Positions 16,177-24,850 of a DNA stretch of 64,000 nucleotides are shown here, piece by piece. The DNA lies in contig JANQOE010000128.1 of assembly GCA_028279245.1 (NCBI GenBank), forward strand, positions 55,378 through 119,377, given 5' to 3'. Each line of letters starts with the position of its first letter. Positions within the stretch are counted from its first letter, which is position 1. The position numbers and the translations under genes are program-made. This DNA comes from Alphaproteobacteria bacterium (GTDB taxonomy: Bacteria > Pseudomonadota > Alphaproteobacteria > UBA6615). The notes below the pieces were generated by a model that did no database searches, was not told the origin of the DNA, and saw only the letters and a program-made list of their open reading frames with translations.

Positions 16177-17258
16177 TGGCCAGGATTGAATTCAAGAACA
16201 TCGAAAAGCGATTTGACGATGTCGTCGTTATTCCTGGCATGGACCTGGTCATCAACGACGGAGAGTTCGTCGCGCTCTTAGGCCCGTCTGGCTGCGGCAA
16301 ATCAACCAGCCTCTTCATGCTCGCAGGCATCTATCTTCCGTCCGGCGGAGATTTGCTATTCGACGAGCACCGCGTGAATGAGGTCGAGGCCCGCGACCGG
16401 AACGTCGGCATTGTCTTCCAGTCCTACGCGCTCTACCCCCACATGACGGTGCGCGATAATATCCGGTTCCCGCTCCGCTTCAAGAAGGTGCCCGATGCGG
16501 AGGCTAAGCGCCGCGTGCGCGAGGCCGCCGAGTTGGTGCAAGTCGCCGAGTTGATGAACCGCCGGCCAAGCCAGCTTTCCGGTGGTCAACAACAACGCGT
16601 CGCGCTCGCCCGCGCCCTAGTCAAGGACCCCCAACTGCTGCTTCTCGATGAGCCCCTGTCGAACCTCGATGCCACCCTCCGCCTGACGATGCGGACCGAA
16701 ATCAAGGCGCTGCAAGAGCGGCTGGGTGTAACGACCATTCTCGTCACCCACGACCAACTTGAAGCGACGACCATGGCCGATCGCATCATCTGTATGCGTG
16801 AAGGGGAGATCGAGCAGATCGGCTCACCCGATGATTTGTATTTGCGGCCGGAGACACTGTTCGTGGCTGGCTTCATCGGCTCACCACCGATCAACATCCT
16901 CCATGGCCAAGTCGACAGTGAGAAGCTGCGCGTTGGTGAGGCAGTCGCGCCTCTCGTTGGGGTCGGGAATGGGCCGTTTTCCATTGGGCTGCGGCCGGAG
17001 CACCTCGAGTTCGGTGACAGCGGCGTGCCTGCGCGGGTGATCCAGACCGAGCCGATGGGGCGGGAGATCCTGTACGTCGCGGAAAGCCCCCTGGGCCTGA
17101 TCCGCGTGCTCGAATCGGGGTCTCAGGTGAACCATCGGATCGGCGAGGAAACCCGCATCGCCTTTGACCCGTCGAACACCCTGCTGTTTGAGGAAGCCAC
17201 AGGTCGCCGGCTCGACGGCGCACACTTCCACCTCAACACCACGGCGCGAGCCGCCTAG
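16176..17258 (+). CDS. ABC transporter ATP-binding protein (UgpC/MalK type)
   Basis: A 360-residue ATPase for the adjoining permeases. Motifs are Walker A GPSGCGKST (36-44), Q-loop FQSYALYPHM (81-90), signature LSGGQQQR (134-141), Walker B LLLLDEP (154-160) and switch region VTHDQLEAT. The C-terminal third is the OB-fold regulatory domain (GLRPEHLEFGDSGVPARV). MalK/UgpC proteins of this length act as one homodimer per transporter. The ATG overlaps the upstream TAA by one base, so it is translationally coupled. The glycerophosphodiesterase gene follows after 8 bp. Confidence 0.92.
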   Translation: MARIEFKNIEKRFDDVVVIPGMDLVINDGEFVALLGPSGCGKSTSLFMLAGIYLPSGGDLLFDEHRVNEVEARDRNVGIVFQSYALYPHMTVRDNIRFPLRFKKVPDAEAKRRVREAAELVQVAELMNRRPSQLSGGQQQRVALARALVKDPQLLLLDEPLSNLDATLRLTMRTEIKALQERLGVTTILVTHDQLEATTMADRIICMREGEIEQIGSPDDLYLRPETLFVAGFIGSPPINILHGQVDSEKLRVGEAVAPLVGVGNGPFSIGLRPEHLEFGDSGVPARVIQTEPMGREILYVAESPLGLIRVLESGSQVNHRIGEETRIAFDPSNTLLFEEATGRRLDGAHFHLNTTARAA

Positions 17259-17266
17259 GAACCCGC

Positions 17267-18073
17267 ATGTTCGAACTCCTCGCCTCGAAGTCCGGCCACG
17301 TTCATGTCTGCGGCCATCGCGGCCATTCCATCGGCGCGCCGGAAAACACCATGGCGGCCTTCCGTCAGACCAAGGAACTGGGTGGGACGTCGTGCGAGAT
17401 CGACATCGTGATGAGCAAGGACGGCGAAATCGTCGTCCTACACGACATCACCCTCGACCGGACCACCAATGGACGCGGCCTCGCCGCCGACCATACCGCC
17501 ACCGAGATCGTCGCGCTCGATGCCGGCAGTTCCTTCTCCGCCGACTACGCCGGTGAGCCCGTGCCGCTGCTCCGCGACACGCTCTTCTATGCCAAGGAAG
17601 AGGACATGGGGTTGCATATCGAGATCAAGGACAGCCGCAACGAGGACGCGCTGATCGCTCGGCTCGGCGAATTGCTCGCGGAAACGGCGGCTGCCGATCA
17701 AGTCGTGGTGATCTCCTTCGATCACAAGCAGCTCTTGAAGGCCAAGGCGCGCATACCCGGCGTCCGTACCGAGGGCATCACCCACGCCCGCCATGCTGAT
17801 CCGCGAGGTCTAGTCCGCACCGCTAAGCTGGATTCCGTATCGGTCGAATTGGGCCGTTTCTATGCGGAAGACGCCGAGGCTATCCATGCCGCTGGTGCCG
17901 CCATCCGCTTTCACCTGCCCGCGCCCAGCAAGCTGAGCGCCGTCGAACGCTACGGTTGGGACATCCGTGCCGAAGTGGGCGAGCTACTGCGCAAAGGGTA
18001 CATCGATAGCGTTTCCGGCGACGACGTCGCCTACCTGCGCCGCCTGGTCGACGACTTTCCCATCGAGAGCTGA
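17267..18073 (+). CDS. Glycerophosphodiester phosphodiesterase (UgpQ position)
   Basis: A 268-residue cytoplasmic member of the GDPD family, which hydrolyses glycerophosphodiesters to glycerol-3-phosphate and an alcohol. The TIM-barrel catalytic signatures are intact: CGHRGHSIGAPENTMAAF (His-Arg and the Glu-Asn pair), CEIDIVMSKDGEIVVLHD (metal-binding Glu-x-Asp and second His), and GLHIEIKDSRN with a further Glu. There is no signal peptide, as for UgpQ. It is the fifth gene of the Pho-controlled operon, so phosphodiesters brought in by the transporter are its likely substrates. The E. coli operon ugpBAECQ has the same order. Confidence 0.9.
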   Translation: MFELLASKSGHVHVCGHRGHSIGAPENTMAAFRQTKELGGTSCEIDIVMSKDGEIVVLHDITLDRTTNGRGLAADHTATEIVALDAGSSFSADYAGEPVPLLRDTLFYAKEEDMGLHIEIKDSRNEDALIARLGELLAETAAADQVVVISFDHKQLLKAKARIPGVRTEGITHARHADPRGLVRTAKLDSVSVELGRFYAEDAEAIHAAGAAIRFHLPAPSKLSAVERYGWDIRAEVGELLRKGYIDSVSGDDVAYLRRLVDDFPIES

Positions 18074-18273
18074 ACCCGGCCCCGGGCGACGTCCATCAGG
18101 GCCGTCGCCTGTCGGATCATCTCCAATATACCCTGGACCCGTAGCACCGGCTCCCCAGCAGAGGCCGGGCTAAACCAAGAGCTTGCGTCGAGCTGACTGA
18201 TCAAGGCGGCCATCAGGCTGCGAGCGGCCGGTGCTATTACCTCATGCCCCCTTGGTCGACCGCCGAGCTACTT

Positions 18274-18299
18274 ATCACACCGCGGTACTGCGGTATGAT
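18274..18299. promoter_or_regulatory. Inverted repeat with 10-bp arms, possible operator
   Basis: ATCACACCGC (18274-18283) and GCGGTATGAT (18290-18299) are inverted repeats with 9 of 10 bases matching around a 6-bp spacer. The gap 18074-18435 between the phosphodiesterase and the kinase contains this site, about 140 bp before the preferred kinase start. On the minus strand, a short open frame (18031-18213) downstream of it has no recognisable family. The repeat could control the kinase or mark a lost regulator gene. Confidence 0.4.
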
Positions 18300-18435
18300 G
18301 ACCCTCACACACATCCTGGGGTGCCCATGCTAGTCAGCTCGAATGCTGGCATCCGAGCCGACCACCGTTGCTGTGCCGCAGCCCAACACTGGGCGGCCGG
18401 TCGGTCTCCGGTTGCCCCGATGGTGCGGAGCCGTG

Positions 18436-20337
18436 ATGCACTGGCCACGTAGACGCCAACGCGAGGCCGAACTCCTCGAGGGGGTCCTCGAGAGCATGGA
18501 AGACGGCATCAGCATCATGGACACGAACTACAATATCAGTGCGTTCAACCGCCGGTTTCTCGAGGTATACGGCATCCCGGAAGGCGATCTGCGGCCGGGC
18601 ACCAGCTTTCGCGACTTCTTTCGTTACCGCGCCCGCCGCGGCGATTACGGTCCCGGCGATGTGGAAGCATGGGTCGATCAGCGGACGGAAGCCTTCCTCT
18701 CGAATATCAGCCTGAATACGGTCGAACGTTTCCTTAGCAACGGCCGCATTCTATCAATCACCCGGCGGCGGCTAGGGGACGGTTGCTATGTGTCCTTCTA
18801 TCGAGACATCACCGAACACCGCCAGACGGAAAGCGACTATCGAACAATCTTCGAGCTGGCGCCGGAAGGCATGTTCCGCAGCACCCTTGAAGGCCGTTTC
18901 CTACGGGTGAACCCCGCCGCCGCCCGGATCCTCGGCTACGACAGCCCCGAGGATATGATCTCCTCAGTGAAAAGCATCGCCGCGCAGGTCCACGCAACAA
19001 CGGAACAGCGTGAAAGCCAGATCAACGGGTTGTTGGAAGAGGGAATTCGGGAGAACCAAGAACTGCGGGCCAAGCGTAAGGACGGATCTATCATTTGGGT
19101 CACTGAGAACACCCGCGCCGTCCGCGATGCCAGCGGCAAGGTGAAGTATCTGGAAGGCTTCTTCCACGATATCACCGCCCGCAAGGTTGCCGAGCAAGCG
19201 ATCCGCGACAGTGAAGAACGTTACGTCCTCGCACTCCGCGGCGCCAACGAAGGCATGTGGGACTGGAACCTTGAAACCGACACCATGCATGTGTCGGAGC
19301 GGTTCAAGGAACTGCTGAGTATCGATTTCGAAGGCAACACGATGACACCCGCCTCGAGTTGGCAGCGGCATCTGCATCCCGAGGATCGGCAGCGCTTCCG
19401 CAAGGACATGAATGCACATCTTCGCGGCGAGACAGAGTTCTACGAAACCGACGTCCGCATCCTAGTGCCCGGCGGTGACCCCATCTGGGTCCGCGCGCGC
19501 GGGATCGGTATTCGAGACGAAACCGGGCAGGTCAACCGCTTGGCCGGATCTCTGGGCGACATCACCGCGCGCAAATCAGCGGAACTGGCATTACAGCAAG
19601 CCAAGGAAGAGGCGGAGGAGGCGGCTCGCGCCAAGAGCCGGTTCCTGGCCAACATGAGCCATGAGTTACGTACGCCGCTGAACGCGATCATTGGCATGAC
19701 CGAGATGCTGCAGGAAGAGGTGCATTCGCCGAACCCCGGCGACTTCGCTGAGCCGCTGGATCGTGTGTCCCGGGCAAGCAAGCACCTGTTGGCGCTGATC
19801 GACCAGATCCTCGATCTCTCAAAGGTCGAGGCCGGTAAGGTCGAACTCGAGTACGTCCCATTCTCCCTGGCCACGATGATGAACGAGATCGAAACGTCCA
19901 TCGGGCCGATGGCCGAAAAGAACGGCAACAGCTTCCGTATCGACCGGGAAGAGCGGTTGGACATCGTCAATTCCGACCCGGTGCGCTTGCGCCAAATCAT
20001 CCTCAATCTGCTGAGTAACGCCTGCAAATTCACTGAGAATGGCGAAATCTTGTTGTGTCTGGCGATGAAGCAGATCGATCAAAAACCGCTGCTTCACATC
20101 ACCGCGCGCGATAGTGGCATCGGCATGTCGGAACAGCAGATGCAGACCATCTTCGAGGAGTTCTCCCAGGGCGACAGCTCGACGACCCGTAAGTATGGCG
20201 GCACCGGTCTCGGCCTCGCGATCACCCAGCGCATCTGTCACATCATGGGCGGGACCATCGACGCAGAGAGCAATTTGGGCCGCGGCACCACCTTCCACGT
20301 CTGGCTCCCCATCGCCTTCGAGACAGGCCAGCCGTGA
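18436..20337 (+). CDS. Three-PAS soluble sensor histidine kinase
   Basis: A 633-residue kinase with no membrane helix or signal peptide. There are three PAS modules: one from about 15 (MEDGISIMDTNYNISAFNRR), one from about 135 (IFELAPEGMFRSTLEGRFLRV) and one from about 265 (GANEGMWDWNLETDTMH). They are followed by a coiled linker, then HisKA with FLANMSHELRTPLNAIIG (phospho-acceptor His about residue 409), and an HATPase_c domain with NLLSNACKF and GTGLGLAI. There is no receiver domain, and no response regulator occurs in the window. ATG 18436 has GGAG five bases upstream; an ATG at 18343 is the longer alternative. It overlaps the cupin gene by 4 bp. Confidence 0.9.
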   Translation: MHWPRRRQREAELLEGVLESMEDGISIMDTNYNISAFNRRFLEVYGIPEGDLRPGTSFRDFFRYRARRGDYGPGDVEAWVDQRTEAFLSNISLNTVERFLSNGRILSITRRRLGDGCYVSFYRDITEHRQTESDYRTIFELAPEGMFRSTLEGRFLRVNPAAARILGYDSPEDMISSVKSIAAQVHATTEQRESQINGLLEEGIRENQELRAKRKDGSIIWVTENTRAVRDASGKVKYLEGFFHDITARKVAEQAIRDSEERYVLALRGANEGMWDWNLETDTMHVSERFKELLSIDFEGNTMTPASSWQRHLHPEDRQRFRKDMNAHLRGETEFYETDVRILVPGGDPIWVRARGIGIRDETGQVNRLAGSLGDITARKSAELALQQAKEEAEEAARAKSRFLANMSHELRTPLNAIIGMTEMLQEEVHSPNPGDFAEPLDRVSRASKHLLALIDQILDLSKVEAGKVELEYVPFSLATMMNEIETSIGPMAEKNGNSFRIDREERLDIVNSDPVRLRQIILNLLSNACKFTENGEILLCLAMKQIDQKPLLHITARDSGIGMSEQQMQTIFEEFSQGDSSTTRKYGGTGLGLAITQRICHIMGGTIDAESNLGRGTTFHVWLPIAFETGQP

Positions 20338-20711
20338 CCAGCGACCGGGTCACGCTGCCGGCCGATCCGGATGTGCTGGCGCCCGACGGATCTGAAGTGC
20401 GGCTGTTGTGCCAACTGTCTGGCGGCAGCATGGCCCACTTCACCCTGCAGCCGGGTCAAGTCGCGAAAGCAGTCCGGCATCGCACAGTCGACGAGCTGTG
20501 GTTCTTTGTCAGCGGCCTGGGGCGCATGTGGCGTGGCGGTGAAACCGTCGACGTTGGGCCGGGTGTATCGGTATCGATCACCGTCGGCACGCCGTTCCAG
20601 TTTCGCGCCGACGGTGATGAGCCATTAACGGCGGTCGCCGTGACCATGCCGCCATGGCCTGGCGAGGACGAGGCCGAGTTCGTTGAGGGACCCTGGCTGG
20701 CGACCGTGTAG
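20334..20711 (+). CDS. Cupin-domain protein
   Basis: A 125-residue single-domain cupin. The first cupin motif is seen at about 45-65 (VRHRTVDELWFFVSGLGRMW, in which His, Glu and Gly positions match the metal-binding motif, with the usual first His replaced by Arg-His spacing). The second is around 75-95 (VDVGPGVSVSITVGTPFQFRADG), with the expected Pro/Phe pattern but no clear metal His. It may bind a small molecule rather than catalyse a reaction. The start is GTG 20334, sharing GTGA with the kinase stop, so it is made together with the kinase and may supply or sense its ligand (inference). Confidence 0.8.
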   Translation: MTSDRVTLPADPDVLAPDGSEVRLLCQLSGGSMAHFTLQPGQVAKAVRHRTVDELWFFVSGLGRMWRGGETVDVGPGVSVSITVGTPFQFRADGDEPLTAVAVTMPPWPGEDEAEFVEGPWLATV

Positions 20712-20713
20712 CG

Positions 20714-22024
20714 TCAAATGAAGGCGTAAGGCTCCGGCCTCACGCCGTTGCGAAAGCGCGATAGGTGGAACGGCGTTATATCGACCCGCGCGTCGCCCCG
20801 CTGCACCAGTTCCGACATCAGCAGTCCGGCACCGGGCCCCATGCCGAACCCGTGGCCGGAGAACCCGGTTGCCACGAACAGACCGCGCGGTTCGTCGGCC
20901 TCGCACATCACCGGGACCGCGTCCGGCGTCGCCTCGATGAAACCGCCCCACATCTCCGCAATGCCGACATCCTGCATCGCCGGATAGAGCGTGCGGAAGC
21001 GCGCCATTGTCCGCTCAAGAACAGCCGTGTCTGGTTTTGGGTCGAGCGTCCGCGTCTGCTCGAACGGCGTCACCTCGTCCGCCGTCCAGCGCGACGGCGT
21101 CTTGATCGCTCGCAAGAAGGTACCCGACAACCGGAGCTTCATATGCTTCCGAGCCATCAGGTAGCCGGGCATAAAGGCCCGGAGCTGACGCAGGGCATCC
21201 GGCACCAGGTCGAACCGAATGGCGCCACGGCCAGCGACCGTGTACCCACCATCCTCCCGCCGCCGAAACGTTACGCCGCCGCAGCTCACGGCAGACTCCG
21301 TGATCAACGGCGCCGCGGTCGTCCGCAACACGGACGCGGTCACACCGAGCTGCGGCACGTCGATACCCAGATTACGGCAGAACATGCGCGTCCAGGCGCC
21401 GCCCGCGCAGATCACTGTCTGGCACTTCACCGAGCCCCGCTCGGTCACAACACCGGACACCCGCCCCGCCGCCGTCTCCACTGTCCGCACCGCGCAGTTG
21501 GTGAAGACCCGGACGCCGCGCTTCACCGCGGCGCGTGCCATCGCCGGCACCACCTTCTTTGGCTCGGCCCGTCCGTCGCTCGGCGTGTACATCGAGCCTT
21601 TCCAGCGTCGTCCCGACTGCTTCAGATGCGTATCGGTTTCGGCCGATGACAGCAGCCGTGTATCGAGCTGGTAGTCCCGGGCCTTGTCGACCCAGCTTTC
21701 GAACCGGGCCATCTCCGCATCGGTGTGCGCCACATAGGTGACACCGGCCTGCCGCCACCCGAGATCGGCCTCCAGCTCCTTTTCCAGCGTCTGCCACAAC
21801 CGCAGGCTTTCGATGATCGCTGGGATCTCGCGGGCATCGCGACCCTGTTTGCGGACCCAGCCCCAATTCCGCGACGACTGCTCCCCGGCGATGCGGCCCT
21901 TCTCAAACAGCATCACCGGCACCCCGGCCTTGGCCAAGAAGTAGGCCGTGGCAGTACCGGCAATCCCGCCGCCGATGACCACGACCTCGGTTCTCAGCCC
22001 CTGTACCGGGGCAGTGTCGTTCAC
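20714..22024 (-). CDS. FAD-dependent oxidoreductase, D-amino-acid-dehydrogenase type
   Basis: A 436-residue flavoprotein of the DAO family. The N-terminal Rossmann motif is EVVVIGGGIAGTATAYFLAKAG, with the strand-end acidic residue later in FEKG. GTVICAGGAW-type (TVICAGGAWTRMFCRNLGI) and the C-terminal GLFVATGFSGHGFGMGPGAG match the FAD-binding ends of glycine oxidase and DadA-like enzymes. The substrate is probably a secondary amine or D-amino acid (family knowledge). I chose GTG 22024, which shares GTGA with the stop of the AhpD-like gene; the frame upstream to 22153 lies inside that gene. The two genes are coupled. Confidence 0.88.
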   Translation of the reverse strand: MNDTAPVQGLRTEVVVIGGGIAGTATAYFLAKAGVPVMLFEKGRIAGEQSSRNWGWVRKQGRDAREIPAIIESLRLWQTLEKELEADLGWRQAGVTYVAHTDAEMARFESWVDKARDYQLDTRLLSSAETDTHLKQSGRRWKGSMYTPSDGRAEPKKVVPAMARAAVKRGVRVFTNCAVRTVETAAGRVSGVVTERGSVKCQTVICAGGAWTRMFCRNLGIDVPQLGVTASVLRTTAAPLITESAVSCGGVTFRRREDGGYTVAGRGAIRFDLVPDALRQLRAFMPGYLMARKHMKLRLSGTFLRAIKTPSRWTADEVTPFEQTRTLDPKPDTAVLERTMARFRTLYPAMQDVGIAEMWGGFIEATPDAVPVMCEADEPRGLFVATGFSGHGFGMGPGAGLLMSELVQRGDARVDITPFHLSRFRNGVRPEPYAFI

Positions 22025-22563
22025 GTCTGCTTCATCAGGTGCAGCAACGGCAGGTAGCCACGTTTCGACAGCCGGTCGGAGGAGGGTCCGACATAGTCGG
22101 GATCGAGTTCGATCCCCAGCCCCTCGACCAGCCGATTCATATAGTTGAAGCAAGCCGTCGTCGCGACGAGGTAGTACAGCGCCTCCTCTTCCCAGCCGGC
22201 GGCGAATACCGCATCCACGTCGGCCTGGGTCATGCTCGACGGGTCGTCAGTCAGCTTGGCGGCATAGCGCAGCACCGGCTGCATCTTGGCATCGGCGGTC
22301 TCGACGCCATCCATCAGTTGGTCGACCAGCCCCTCGGGCACACCCATCTTCTCGGCTGTCAGAGTGTGAACGCCGGAGCAGTAGCCGCAGCCATTCTTCC
22401 GCGAGACGTAGGCGGCGATCAGTTCCCGCTCGGCCTCGGTGAAAGGGGAGGGGGCCCGCAGCAGCGCTTCGTGAAGTTCGATCAGTGGCCGGTTAGTCTC
22501 CGGGTACTTCTTGAAGACATCGAGCAGCGAAGCCTTCTCAGGTAGGGATGGTAGGAACGGCAC
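22021..22563 (-). CDS. AhpD-like peroxidase-related protein (carboxymuconolactone decarboxylase family)
   Basis: A 180-residue all-helical protein of the AhpD/CMD superfamily. The redox motif is NGCGYCSGVHTLTAEKMGV (Cys59-x-x-Cys62, then His), the AhpD pattern E-x11-C-x-x-C-x3-H. Such proteins act as thiol peroxidases or reductases. GTG 22563 has AGGGAGG upstream. The gene overlaps the FAD oxidoreductase by 4 bp, so removal of the peroxide made by the oxidase is a reasonable, unproven role. It is divergent from bioY, with a 111-bp gap between starts. Confidence 0.85.
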   Translation of the reverse strand: MPFLPSLPEKASLLDVFKKYPETNRPLIELHEALLRAPSPFTEAERELIAAYVSRKNGCGYCSGVHTLTAEKMGVPEGLVDQLMDGVETADAKMQPVLRYAAKLTDDPSSMTQADVDAVFAAGWEEEALYYLVATTACFNYMNRLVEGLGIELDPDYVGPSSDRLSKRGYLPLLHLMKQT

Positions 22564-22674
22564 GCGGTTGATCCTCCCTTATCGTTGTGGCCCGGGCGAG
22601 CCGTAGGTTTCGCTTGCGGGCGCCGGTCAATTGCCGGAGAAAGGCGGGGTCGCTGTGGGATCGATGAGGATACT

Positions 22675-23301
22675 ATGAACAGCACCGCCGTCCAGACACA
22701 TACCCTTGCCGATCTGCTTTGGCCGGCCGCGCCCAGCCACGCGTCGGCGCGCACCCTTCGTGTGGTTCTCCTGGCCGTCGGTGGAAGCCTCGCGCTCTGG
22801 GCCTCGGCCAAGATCAACATCCCATTCTTCCCGGTGCCGCAGACGCTGCAGACAATGGTAGTGCTGACCATCGGCATGGCCTACGGCTGGCGCCTCGGCG
22901 GCGCCACGGTCGTGCTGTACCTGGCGGAGGGCGCCGCGGGCCTGCCGGTCTTCGCCAACACCCCGGAACGCGGTATCGGCATCACCTATATGCTGGGCGG
23001 CACCGGCGGCTACCTCATCGGCTTCGTGCTGGCCGCCATGTTGACTGGCTGGCTGGCGGAGCGCGGCTGGGATCGCGGCGTGCGTACGACCGCCGCGGCA
23101 ATGCTGTTGGGCAACGTCGTCATCTATGTGCCGGGCTTGCTCTGGCTCGGTGCGATCTTCGGCTGGGACAAGCCGATCCTCGCCTGGGGCCTGACGCCGT
23201 TCATCTGGGGCGACCTGGCGAAACTCGTGATCGCCGCCGGCTTGCTCCCCACACTTTGGCTTTGGCTCGGCCAGCGCTCGGCCGGCAAGATAGGGAACTG
23301 A
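22675..23301 (+). CDS. bioY: Biotin transporter S component BioY
   Basis: A 208-residue inner-membrane protein, the substrate-binding component of ECF-type biotin uptake. Hallmarks are the INIPFFPVPQTLQTMVVLTIG segment and the GLPVFANTPERGIGITYMLGGTGGYLIGF loop, in which GG-GGY-GF is the BioY signature. There are about six helices, including GLTPFIWGDLAKLVIAAGLL near the end. ATG 22675 is preceded by GAGGA. No BioM/BioN genes are in the window, and many alphaproteobacterial BioY proteins work alone or share an ECF module. The second RraA-like gene follows after 3 bp. No convincing BioR operator was seen upstream. Confidence 0.93.
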   Translation: MNSTAVQTHTLADLLWPAAPSHASARTLRVVLLAVGGSLALWASAKINIPFFPVPQTLQTMVVLTIGMAYGWRLGGATVVLYLAEGAAGLPVFANTPERGIGITYMLGGTGGYLIGFVLAAMLTGWLAERGWDRGVRTTAAAMLLGNVVIYVPGLLWLGAIFGWDKPILAWGLTPFIWGDLAKLVIAAGLLPTLWLWLGQRSAGKIGN

Positions 23302-23304
23302 CCC

Positions 23305-24003
23305 ATGCCCCATCCCGCATCACTCCTCGCCGACCTCCGCCGCTACGACACCCCGACCATCTGCAACGCGCTCGAGGTCGTACAGGGCAAGCGCGGTAGC
23401 TCCGGCTTCACCACGGAGCCCTTCTTCTGCCTCGACCCGTCGCTGCCGCCGATGGTCGGCTATGCCCGCACCGCGACCATCCGGGCAAGGCAACCTTCGG
23501 CCGCCGCGCCCGCAGAGATGAAGCAACGCAGGCTGGCCTACTATGAGTACGTCGCCGGGGATCCGTCGCCATCCGTCGTCGTTATTCAGGACCTCGACAA
23601 GCAACCCGGCTTCGGCGCGTTCTGGGGTGAGGTCAACTCAACGGTCCACGCCGGCCTCGGCGCGTTGGGCGTCATCACCAACGGGTCCGTCCGTGACCTC
23701 GACGCCATTGCCCCCGGCTTTCAGTTTCTGGCCGGCAAGGTCGGACCGAGCCACGCCCATGTCCATCCCGTGGAGTTCGGCGGCCCTGTTGACATCTTCG
23801 GCATGGAGGTGCGGGACGGCGACCTCATTCATGCCGACCGTCACGGCGCGGTGGTGATTCCCGAAGCCGACGCGGCGCAACTCCCGCGCGGCATCGACAT
23901 CATGATCAAGCGTGAGAAGTTCATGCTGGACGCTGCCAAGCAGCCCGGCTTCTCGGTGGCGGATATCAAGAGAGCGCTGGATGCCGCAGAGGACATCCAC
24001 TGA
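23305..24003 (+). CDS. RraA-like family protein
   Basis: A 232-residue RraA/HMG-aldolase family member, distinct from the one at 1027. It begins LADLRRYDTPTICNALEVVQG, the usual substrate-side opening. It has GALGVITNGSVRDLDAI with the Arg-Asp pair and VRDGDLIHADRHGAVVIPEADAA at the end of the fold. The ordered conserved sites suggest an active metal-dependent lyase or aldolase rather than an RNase regulator, with unknown substrate. It is 3 bp after bioY, so the two are co-transcribed; there is no known biochemical link between biotin uptake and this family. Confidence 0.85.
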   Translation: MPHPASLLADLRRYDTPTICNALEVVQGKRGSSGFTTEPFFCLDPSLPPMVGYARTATIRARQPSAAAPAEMKQRRLAYYEYVAGDPSPSVVVIQDLDKQPGFGAFWGEVNSTVHAGLGALGVITNGSVRDLDAIAPGFQFLAGKVGPSHAHVHPVEFGGPVDIFGMEVRDGDLIHADRHGAVVIPEADAAQLPRGIDIMIKREKFMLDAAKQPGFSVADIKRALDAAEDIH

Positions 24004-24004
24004 G

Positions 24005-24208
24005 CTAGACGCGGCTGGGCGTACCCACGCTACGGAACAGCCAACGCGGCCGCACCACCGAACCGATCCGCAGCGCCGACACAACGGTCGCGCAAACGAT
24101 CCAGACACCGGCCCGCACGGCAGCCATCACGACGGCCGCCGACAGCAAGTTGGCAAAAGCCGCAATCCACAGCAGCACTAGCTTCATATCCCAATTATGG
24201 TGTCGCAT
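24005..24208 (-). CDS. Small inner-membrane protein, 67 residues
   Basis: Not recognised. Starting at ATG 24208 with an excellent AAGGAG site, the product has two hydrophobic segments (LVLLWIAAFANLLSAAVVMAA and GVWIVCATVVSALRI) and a basic tail (RPRWLFRSVG). It converges with the RraA-like gene, with one base between the stops. A clear ribosome site and the membrane pattern support it as a real small gene rather than a shadow. Confidence 0.5.
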   Translation of the reverse strand: MRHHNWDMKLVLLWIAAFANLLSAAVVMAAVRAGVWIVCATVVSALRIGSVVRPRWLFRSVGTPSRV

Positions 24209-24288
24209 CGGTGCTCCTTCGAAGTGCGCTTATAGGCCGATTCTATAGGGAGTCGGCTAAGAAAAGTTTGCGATTGGAATGAACGTCT

Positions 24289-24846
24289 TTGGTTAATGAA
24301 ATATTAAAAGCAGAGATGGAACGCTGGCGCCGCATGCAGCGTAACAGGCCGAATCCCGCGGAAATCATCAAACCGGGCCCTGGTCAGGAGTCGGTCTGGG
24401 ATTACCCTCGGCCACCCCGCTTGGAACCGGTCACCAAACCGATCCGCGTGGTCTTCGCCGGGACGGAGATCGCCGCCGCCCCGGCCTCGTTCCGTGTGGT
24501 CGAGACCGCCGGCGCCCCGGTCTACTACCTCCCGCCCACGACCGTGCGCACCGGCCTGCTGCGCCGGTCCGACCAGACCAGCCTCTGCGAATGGAAAGGC
24601 CAGGCCTGCTATTGGTCCATCCAAGTCGGCGACCGGCAGGCCCGCAACGCCGCCTGGTCCTACCCCGAGCCGGTGCCCGACTTTGGCGCTATCCGCGACC
24701 ACTTCGCCTTCTTCGCCGGCCGGGTCGACGCCTGCTATCTGGGTGACGAGCGTGTCGAACCCCAACCCGGCGGCTTCTACGGCGGCTGGGTCACCGCCAA
24801 CATCGTCGGCCCCATCAAGGGCGAGCCCGGTACCGAAAGTTGGTAA
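24289..24846 (+). CDS. DUF427 domain protein
   Basis: A 185-residue soluble protein of the DUF427 family. The core starts near residue 45 (PIRVVFAGTEIAAAPASFRVVET). It contains the family string YYLPPTTVRTGLLRRSDQTS, then CEWKGQACYWSIQVG, AAWSYPEP and FAFFAGRVDACYLGDERVEPQPGGFYGGW. DUF427 proteins adopt a small beta fold of unknown activity; one such domain often occurs singly, as here. The frame opens with TTG 24289; ATG 24316 is an equally possible start, since the family core begins well after both. It converges on the mini-lipoprotein genes with 4 bp between stops. Confidence 0.85.
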   Translation: MVNEILKAEMERWRRMQRNRPNPAEIIKPGPGQESVWDYPRPPRLEPVTKPIRVVFAGTEIAAAPASFRVVETAGAPVYYLPPTTVRTGLLRRSDQTSLCEWKGQACYWSIQVGDRQARNAAWSYPEPVPDFGAIRDHFAFFAGRVDACYLGDERVEPQPGGFYGGWVTANIVGPIKGEPGTESW

Positions 24847-24850
24847 CCGT

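Noticed and set aside
20765..21649. Plus-strand open frame of about 290 codons opposite the FAD oxidoreductase
   Set aside because: Arg/His-rich antisense text; the minus-strand gene has intact FAD-binding motifs at both ends.
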